NCBI GenBank assembly: GCA_964030475.1
Contig: CAXIPT010000002.1
Coordinates: 11,302,359-11,366,358, forward strand
DNA length: 64,000 nt
DNA from: Tethya wilhelma
Lineage: Eukaryota > Porifera > Demospongiae > Tethyida > Tethyidae
Reading direction: 5' to 3'
Part shown: positions 57,460 through 64,000 of the stretch, piece after piece
Position numbering within the stretch: position 1 is the first letter of the stretch
Layout: each line of letters starts with the position of its first letter
Notes under the pieces: model-generated
Database searches by the model: none
Seen by the model: only the letters and a program-made list of their open reading frames with translations
What the model was told of the DNA's origin: nothing
Program-made: the position numbers and the translations under genes

Positions 57460-60400
57460 GTGTGTATGTGTGTGTGTGTGTGTGTGTATGTGTGTGTGTA
57501 AATCATTGACATAATGAGTGAGTCTAAATAAAATTAAGTCTTAAGGTATACAATTATGTGCTTAGCAGAGGATCACGTTACATGATCAATTACAACTTTG
57601 TGAGAAAAAGTGTAAGTGCAACATAGCCTCATTCTCAAGCCCCTCCCTCCTCAAAAAAAAAATAGGAGGGGCTTGGGGATGTGGCTAAGTGTAACAGCTG
57701 GTATTGGTTAGCTTGCATTCTTGGCAACATTTAAGCCATGCTAATTGAATCGAAAAATCACCTCCTGAGTTGTGTATTCCGACATGTAGTGTTTCCACAG
57801 ATCCTCTTTGATTTGGTATGACACACGTATACACTCCTTCATGCCTCCTTTCAAACACCATCCCCTCTGACAAGGAGAGATTCACAAAGCCAGGGTTAGT
57901 CTCTCCTCCGACTTCAACTTGGAAGGGACCGGCTCCTTCCAAAGTGAGGTCTTCTCTGTTTGGTGCCAGCCATTGTCCAATACTGGAGGTTGAAGAGCCA
58001 GAGAGACAGAGAAAGGAACCAAAGTCATTGCTGCTTCTACGAATGACAGAGTTGTTCCTCAGCAGTCCCAGCTCAGAGTGGTAGACAGCAACACCTAGTG
58101 GTTATAGAGAAGTTGGATGAATGATGTGATATAGGTGCATGCAACTTTTATTTTTAGGACACAATATACAGCTATGAATTACTAGTTTCTGGAGTTTGGA
58201 CAATAATAAAAAGATGCAATCAATAAAAGATATAATATAAAAGGTGCAACGTTTTAAGAATATAATAACATTCAAAAAGATGCAATATTTGCAAGATAAT
58301 TATGTTAAAGATGCTATGTTTTACTTTAAAAGATAAGTTTAAAAGATGTGATGTTTGAAAGATACCTTTAAAAGATGAATTAAAGATGGAATAATATTTA
58401 TACTTAAAGATGCAATGCTTGATAGATATACTTAAAAGATACAATGTTTGAAAGTTTCTTCTAAAAGACGCAATGTTTGAAAGATATAATTATTTAAAAG
58501 ATGTGATAGATATATTTAAAAGATGCAATGTTTGAAAGATATGCTTAAAAAAGATATATAAAGACGCAATGCTTAAAAGAGATAATGTTTAAAAGATACG
58601 ATGTTGAAAGATAATATTATGCTCAAAAGATAATATAATTATTGTTGTGAAAGATATGTTTAAAAGACGCAATGTTTGAAAAGACGCATTGTTGTGAAAG
58701 ATAATTATACAGTTTGTAAATGAGCAAATTTGCACATAATAATACTAGCTGAGACACATGCACTGGACACTTGTACCTGTAACTGTGACAACCAAATTGG
58801 CCTGACCAAAGTTTCCAACACTGTCTGTTATCATACAAGAGTGTGTCCCAGTGTCTGTGGCCCTCAAAACATCACGACTGATGGTGGGTGTGCTCTGATC
58901 AGCCACGAAACACTCCCCACTGCATGTGGAGGACCAGGAGAGGGTGAGATCACCAACTGGTGCCACACTGCTGTTAGCAACCACTCTACACGTCAGTTGT
59001 AGGGAGGTGCCTACTTCATAGTCACTGTGGACGGGCTCTATCTCAACATGTAGGTTGCCTAAAACAGAAAACATGCAATAGTAACTGTCACTCTCAATAG
59101 CAAATGGCTTTTATCAAGTAGCTTTTCCACTATAAAGATATGGATCTTGTTTGAGTGTAGGTTCTACTTTGAGAAACTTCTTGCTATAACAAGATTAAAC
59201 AACTAACCAACTTGGACTTCCAAATTGACTGTCCTTCTCTCGTCAAATCCAACACTAGCCAGCACGGCACGACAGGTGTAGTCTCCTTGGTGAGATGCTC
59301 TTAGAGGATTGAAATGAAGCTGGAGTGTCTTTGTGAGACCAGACACTTGTGAGGTCAAGGTGATATCTTCAGAGGAAGAGGGGGCCAGTGTCTCTCCATT
59401 GGGACCAATCCAGGTCACAGTGGGTACACCGATGATGTCCTGCTCTTCTGTGACTGTACACACTAGTGTGTATGTCCCATTCCCAGACTCCAGGTTAGAA
59501 GAACCAATGGCGTGAGTAGATATGAAGATCCCTATAGGCCAAAAGTATAAGATTATTATTATTAATAGTCACATTACTAATCACTGATACAACACTCACC
59601 GACTACATTGACCAGCTGGCCTTGAGACGTGACTGTATTTGAAGGTAGGAGGTACTCTCCATTAGAACTAGCCATCACTCTAGCAGAACACCTTATGGGA
59701 GAGTTAGAGTCAAGACTCCTATTCAACCCATTGATTCTCAATGTGGACTGATATGTGAAGGCATTAACTGGATCAGCTTGAGAGGTGATAGTGATACGAT
59801 CATCGTTTGCTAACACATCTCCATTGGCCTTGCTCCAGGTGAAGACCACAGACACCGGACTATTGATGAAGGCACTGATAGTGGCATGGCACTGCAGGGT
59901 GACACTAGTCCCAGGCAGGAGGGTGGGAGTGGTGTTGGATGAGGAGAGGGTGAGGGATAGAGGAGATGGCACTGTAGGGAAACAAAACAGTAAGATTCAA
60001 TGAATAGCATTTTTGGATTCCTAGTGGAAAGATTTCAAGGTTGTTTGTGAGGGATTATGATTTGTGTATGTTAATGAAATGACATAACAATGCTTTGCTT
60101 GCAAAATTTAAATTAATGGAGTATGCACAGTAAAGTACCTATAAACAATCACACAATACAAACAATCAGTGCATTCACAGTGTATAAAGTCTTACACTTA
60201 AAGTTGTCTTACTGTATAGCGGGTAAATTTGGCAAATTATTTAGAGTGCAGAGCTAAATCGCCAAATTTACCCGCTGTACAGTATACTGTATATACTCAC
60301 ACTGTACTGTGATGTTGAATGTAGCATTAGTTACAATGGCAGAGCTCCTAGCTGGAGAACTGAGAGAGCCTCTGCAGGTGTACCTCCCAGCATGAGATGT

Positions 60401-60943
60401 ATGCAACATCAGCACACTCATTCTGACCTGCCTGGCATTCTGTCCCACTGCTCCCTCAGTGAGTGTTATCCCACTCAGAGTGGATGTTAGTACAGTGCCA
60501 TTGGAGAACAGCAGCTGAGCAGTGGGAAGATTTATGAGTCCAGCTAGAGTCTTTGCAGCTAGACAGGTAATGGAGTATTGCTGTCCTAGCACCGGGCTTC
60601 CATCAGATGAAGATACACTGGCAAAGAGAACTGAATCAGGAACTGAGAGAATAATATATGCATTTACATGACAGTTTTCTACAAAATAGCAACATGCAAG
60701 GCATTCACCAAGTATAATTGGTTGGATATTCAGCTCCTTTATCACAGTAGTCCTACTGGAGTCAAGGTATCCTCTACATGAGTATATTCTGTTGTGAACA
60801 GAATCGTTAGCCGATAAAGCCAAGACATTTCCTTGGACAACGACATCATTTTGATACTCCCATGTAACAACTAAGACACCAGTTAAAGTACAAGTGACTT
60901 GTTCACTGCCACCAACTGTTATGACTGCGAAAGTATTCCTCAC

Positions 60944-60990
<47 letters not shown>

Positions 60991-63389
60991 ACACATGTGC
61001 ACATTGTTAAAAAATTTATTACTAACCGACATTGCTGGATATCAAGCTAGTCTGAGCTGGACTGCTATGGATCTTGCTTTGAATGAGGCATTCAAAAAAT
61101 CCATCCACATCCAAGTTGATCGCAAGCATGTTGTCGTAGCTGCTAGTCAGTCTATCTGTCAACATCTTGGTCATCAGGTAGGTGGAGCTATTAGAGAGGG
61201 TGATGCCTGACCTCCTCCATACAACCACAGAGGGAGGGACACCAGAGGTAGAACAGGTCAAAGTCAACGGTGATTCAGAGCTGCGTCGAGTATCAGTCAA
61301 ATTAAGGACATCTGAATCAAAATAAATGTTCAAAAGTACGTGATGCAGTTAGGTAGCTCTCATGAGTACAATTAACTTACTTGAATGGGTGCTTGTATAC
61401 AGTCCAATATTCACAGTTTGCATGTTGCCATTTTCATCAGGAGCAATACACGAGTAAATCCCTTCATCTTCTGCTACAAATGGATCTGACACAGGGTTGA
61501 ATAACTGCAATGTATTGAAGCTAGGAGTGTATGGTCCATTGGTGAACTGAATGGAAAATGAGTCGATGTGGTTGTCAGTGATGTCAGCACCAGAGGGGCC
61601 GATCCAACGACCAACATTAGAACTGAAAGAGGAGGAGTGGCACCGAATGCTACCAATATTACCACTTGTGTCAGCCAGATAGCCCCTGTTGTTTAGAATA
61701 GGTTCATCAGGGCCCCAAAATCCAACACCTATAGATGTCCCATATGGACACAATACAAAAAATTAAGACAGTATGACTCAATAGGGTAGTCATGAGTTCA
61801 ATTAATTGACTCGATCATAAATGAATAGCATGCACGCTACAAAACTAATGAAACAAAGTATTTCTCAATTTTGGAATGCATTAATCCAGCTATTAATCCC
61901 AAGATTGAAGGGGCTTGGTTCATACAGCTGAGACCATGGGACCATGATGATGCATGGTACTAGGTGAAAAATGGCACCCATGCATGGTATGAAGTTTTAC
62001 CTACACACTATCACTATATTATATAGTTCACAAATTGCTCTCCCCTTGCTGAAGAAACCTGTTTATATGCATAAAATCATAGGTTTCTTTAGTCTAGTAT
62101 AGTCATAGCATAACACAGCTATAATCACTACAGTCATTATAGGTGTTTTCCTCGATCCTTGTATGTTTTATCTTATTCTAGTGTAATCCCGAGTGTATTG
62201 AATAACTTCACATTGTTTACTATAGTTGACTGACTTTGCAAATATGAATAAATTATGGGAGGCTTAGAGAGAGCATATTGATAAGCTATGTGTAATTTCA
62301 GAATTGAGAAAAATGTTCAAGTCTTTTCTAGATCTTATCTGCATCTTTGTTTTTTTTTGGATATAGTTTTGGGTACAAACTTGTCTTAAGACTCCTCTTT
62401 GCTAACATTAATATTGAGATGCATGCTTGAAAACATTCATAACGATTGTATATAGAGGAATGCAAATGTGAATAGAAATGCTTAATAAAGTATATTCATG
62501 GTTGCACCTGCAAGGTCATAGCAGAGCGACCCTATGTATTATGCATTAAGTGTGCTTGGCATGCTTGCCAGTAATATTCTATATAACCAGCTGACAGCAC
62601 ACTCTAATCCTTAGTGTTGCTTTGACTGTTTATATCAGTACCTAATAAAATTATTATGAATCTACGCAACATTACAATTTCATAAAAAAAAGAAGGCATA
62701 AAAATGAAGCACTCATGCATGTACGTATATCCTATGAGCCTGCCCATTTATTTCTCGTTGCCTATTTAAATTTTTGTCACTTGCTTTACATTGCAATTGT
62801 ACATTCACTCAGGTGCGTAGCTTGGTTATAAACACACCTGTAGTTGCTGCTGGGATGAGGAATGTGGCTGATGTGGTCCTCCCAGCTGAGTCCCTTACGT
62901 TGCACACCACCATGTCAGTACAGAAACTAGGAGTGGATCTCACTCTCAGAGATAATTCACCAACATCTGTGTGGTCTGTGAGACGACCCACCTCTGTAGG
63001 TGGGGAGATACGAGAGCAGTAGACAGTCCAGTTGTAATTCACAGTGCCAATGGCTGCATTTTGAACATCACAGGCAAACAATATCCAAATAGCTGCAGGA
63101 TAGGGAGGAGACACTGGCTCTGTCCTGATGGTCGCTGCACAATGTGAGGTAAACAATAGAAAACCCAAGTGGAATCTATACAACACTGCTATATACACAG
63201 CAATACTGACCATAAGCTGGTCAGAATACAAACTGGTAAAGAACAGCTAACGAGTAGATGTTAATTAAATAGCAAACTAGACTCGTATTTGATACGTCAT
63301 GAACTCCTAAACTTACCTGTGAGGGCATCAGCTGAATGCTTGACAAGGAACAACACTGCTAATGTTTTAAAAAGTAGCAACTTGCACAT
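54186..63389 (-). CDS. R3: multi-Ig transmembrane receptor with tyrosine-rich tail
   Basis: Signal peptide MCKLLLFKTLAVLFLVKHSA (start 63389). Ig-type exons lie at about 62835-63135, 61380-61733 (GFWGP type), 61030-61310, 60700-60945, 60300-60640, 59598-59975, 59206-59530, 58773-59060, 57760-58097, 57080-57385, 56565-56825 and 56020-56385. Two Thr-rich stalk exons (55710-55775, 55425-55490), a short exon ending NDCKEWT, the membrane-proximal and transmembrane exon (54662-about 55135) and the tail (54186-54566) follow. Many domains show the Cys, Trp and Y-x-C Ig pattern; introns are mainly phase 1. Tail sites are YMTP, YMEM, YVEI, YERV, YCNV and DLPPRN; the end is KKQY. The frame is uninterrupted by gaps, making this the best model for the family. 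First four Ig exons resemble those of R1, the rest resemble R2 only. Confidence 0.85.
57394..57500. repeat. (TG)n microsatellite upstream of an R3 Ig exon
   Basis: Long TG run with TA interruptions, ending about 10 bp from the acceptor of the Ig exon at 57080-57385, so the transcript has CA repeats next to the 3' splice site. Confidence 0.9.
58205..58710. repeat. Degenerate minisatellite in an R3 intron
   Basis: About 20 or more variable-length units built from AAAGATGCAATGTTTGAAAG and AGATATACTTAA words, with frequent indels. AT-rich, non-coding. Confidence 0.8.
60210..60284. mobile_element. Short hairpin MITE, 75 bp
   Basis: TACTGTATAGCGGGTAAATT at the left, mirrored at the right by TACTGTACAGCGGGTAAATT on the other strand. 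Nearly palindromic with a ~25-bp centre. Terminus close to that of the 14661-14870 element. It lies just beyond an Ig exon acceptor of R3. Confidence 0.75.
60950..60986. repeat. (TG)n microsatellite in R3
   Basis: TG tract upstream of the VVRNTF-type Ig exon; R1 has a TG tract at the same place (46725-46756). Confidence 0.85.
61735..62834. other. R3 intron homologous to the R1 intron at 47.5-48.5 kb
   Basis: No exon or RNA gene seen. Matches the R1 intron over several hundred bases with indels. Confidence 0.65.
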
Positions 63390-63622
63390 TGTTCTCTTTA
63401 AGTTCTTCTTGAGATCCACACAAAATTTGCTTGCGTTCTTCCACCGGTCCTACTGAGCGTGCGCAGAAACCCAATACACTAAAGACAACATTCGCGCGCA
63501 AAAAATCTTGGGGACATTGTGCATGCATGCATGCATGCAGACGCGTAAAAAAATGATTAAAAGACGATGGGAGGAGTGCAAGTGCATTTTGTGACTTCCA
63601 TCAATTGGTGCATGGCTCGCGC

Positions 63623-63659
63623 GTACAGCTCCACCTAGCTACATGCAAACGCCCACGCA
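63623..63659. promoter_or_regulatory. Shared intergenic element, copy 5 (R3 / R4 spacer)
   Basis: GTACAGCTCCACCTAGCTAC then CAAACGCCCACGCA, CGCCCACGC at 63650-63658. It lies 234 bp upstream of the R3 ATG and about 90 bp past the R4 stop. The CRE-like left part seen in copies 1, 3 and 4 is absent. Confidence 0.6.
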
Positions 63660-63749
63660 ATAATGTTGCTGCCTTCAAATAATAGTTTAATAAACAAGGA
63701 TTATTCAAAAACAAAATTTACTGTTCACTTCATTCTGAAGTACATCATT

Positions 63750-64000
63750 CTATTTCTTGGTCACATTACAATAGGCAGTGGGAGTGGATTCATCACCACA
63801 ACCATCGGTGGTAGTTGCAGCTGCCACATTGTTGTACACCTGACCCACTCCTCCTCTGAGTCCACGGGGTCCTTGCAGCCAATGCTCCTCTCCTACCCTC
63901 TCATACACATTCTCCGTTCCATTGACGGGAGGAATCTCAGCGTACTGCTCATCCAACATTTTCCCCTTGTCCAGTGTCCCGAGGGTCCCAGCAGGATCCA
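63750..64000 (-). CDS. R4: receptor tail, 3' end only
   Basis: The frame is open from the window edge to TAG at 63750. It matches the tails of R1-R3: a PAGTLGTL segment, EQYAEIPP, YERVGEEHW, then a longer insert with YNNV and a Thr/Ala-rich stretch, and YCNVTKK at the end. YNNV and YCNV fit the YxN pattern preferred by Grb2-type SH2 domains. The rest of the gene lies outside the window; it shows that the cluster continues. Confidence 0.8.
   Translation of the reverse strand, partial: DPAGTLGTLDKGKMLDEQYAEIPPVNGTENVYERVGEEHWLQGPRGLRGGVGQVYNNVAAATTTDGCGDESTPTAYCNVTKK

Noticed and set aside
57650..57680. Poly-A-like run suggesting a retrocopy
   Set aside because: Only a short A tract next to a GGAGGGG repeat; no coding sequence or target duplication nearby.

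Overview
The window is intron-rich metazoan DNA with multi-exon genes, mostly phase-1 introns, CA/TG microsatellites, short inverted-repeat transposons and assembly gaps. The protein families point to a demosponge. Three minus-strand genes end in the same C-terminal region: a ~170-residue domain that I recognise as the Wreath domain of sponge aggregation factor (AF) core proteins, then a ~110-residue tail. Two of them carry long Calx-beta arrays and one also has a von Willebrand D domain, the architecture described for AF proteins of Amphimedon queenslandica and its relatives. The species is inference; the family assignment rests on what can be read in the sequence. The labels AF-1 to AF-4 and R1 to R4 are mine.

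Layout, left to right; all main genes lie on the minus strand, so their 5' ends are at the higher coordinate. AF-1 (1-526) is only the start of a secreted IgGFc-binding-domain protein that runs off the window. AF-2 (1944-5536) is compact: signal peptide, IgGFc-binding domain, one Calx-beta domain, Wreath. AF-3 (6007-18504) has a signal peptide, a Cys-rich exon, about ten Calx-beta domains and a Wreath domain, with an in-frame TAG at the start of its last exon. A small contig bounded by single-n gaps inside AF-3 carries the 3' half of a plus-strand MGAT2 glycosyltransferase gene (15851-17220). AF-4 (18698-37863) is a giant: signal peptide, Ig domain, about 22-24 Calx-beta domains, VWD, Wreath.

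From 38 kb to the right edge lies a family of type I membrane receptors: R1 (38245-49000), R2 (50071-about 52120, 5' end lost in a gap), R3 (54186-63389) and the tail of R4 (63750-64000). Each complete one has a signal peptide and many Ig domains. All three with a visible membrane region have a Thr-rich stalk, a conserved membrane-proximal domain and one transmembrane helix, and all four have a tyrosine-rich tail with SH2- and SH3-type ligand motifs.

How they may work together (inference): AF proteins are extracellular adhesion proteoglycan cores implicated in sponge cell recognition. Directly linked, duplicated Ig receptors with signalling tails would be natural candidates for sensing them, an arrangement comparable with the linked Ig-type allorecognition genes of Hydractinia. 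A short element with an EGR-like box recurs in the intergenic spaces, including about 190 bp upstream of AF-4 and 230-300 bp upstream of R3 and R1, which suggests shared control.

Caution: seven single-n joins and one 94-n gap occur. Four joins are flanked by perfect or near-perfect duplications (791 bp, 493 bp, ~0.7 kb and ~1.35 kb), at least two of which break domain order. Domain counts are therefore upper limits and R1 may be chimeric.
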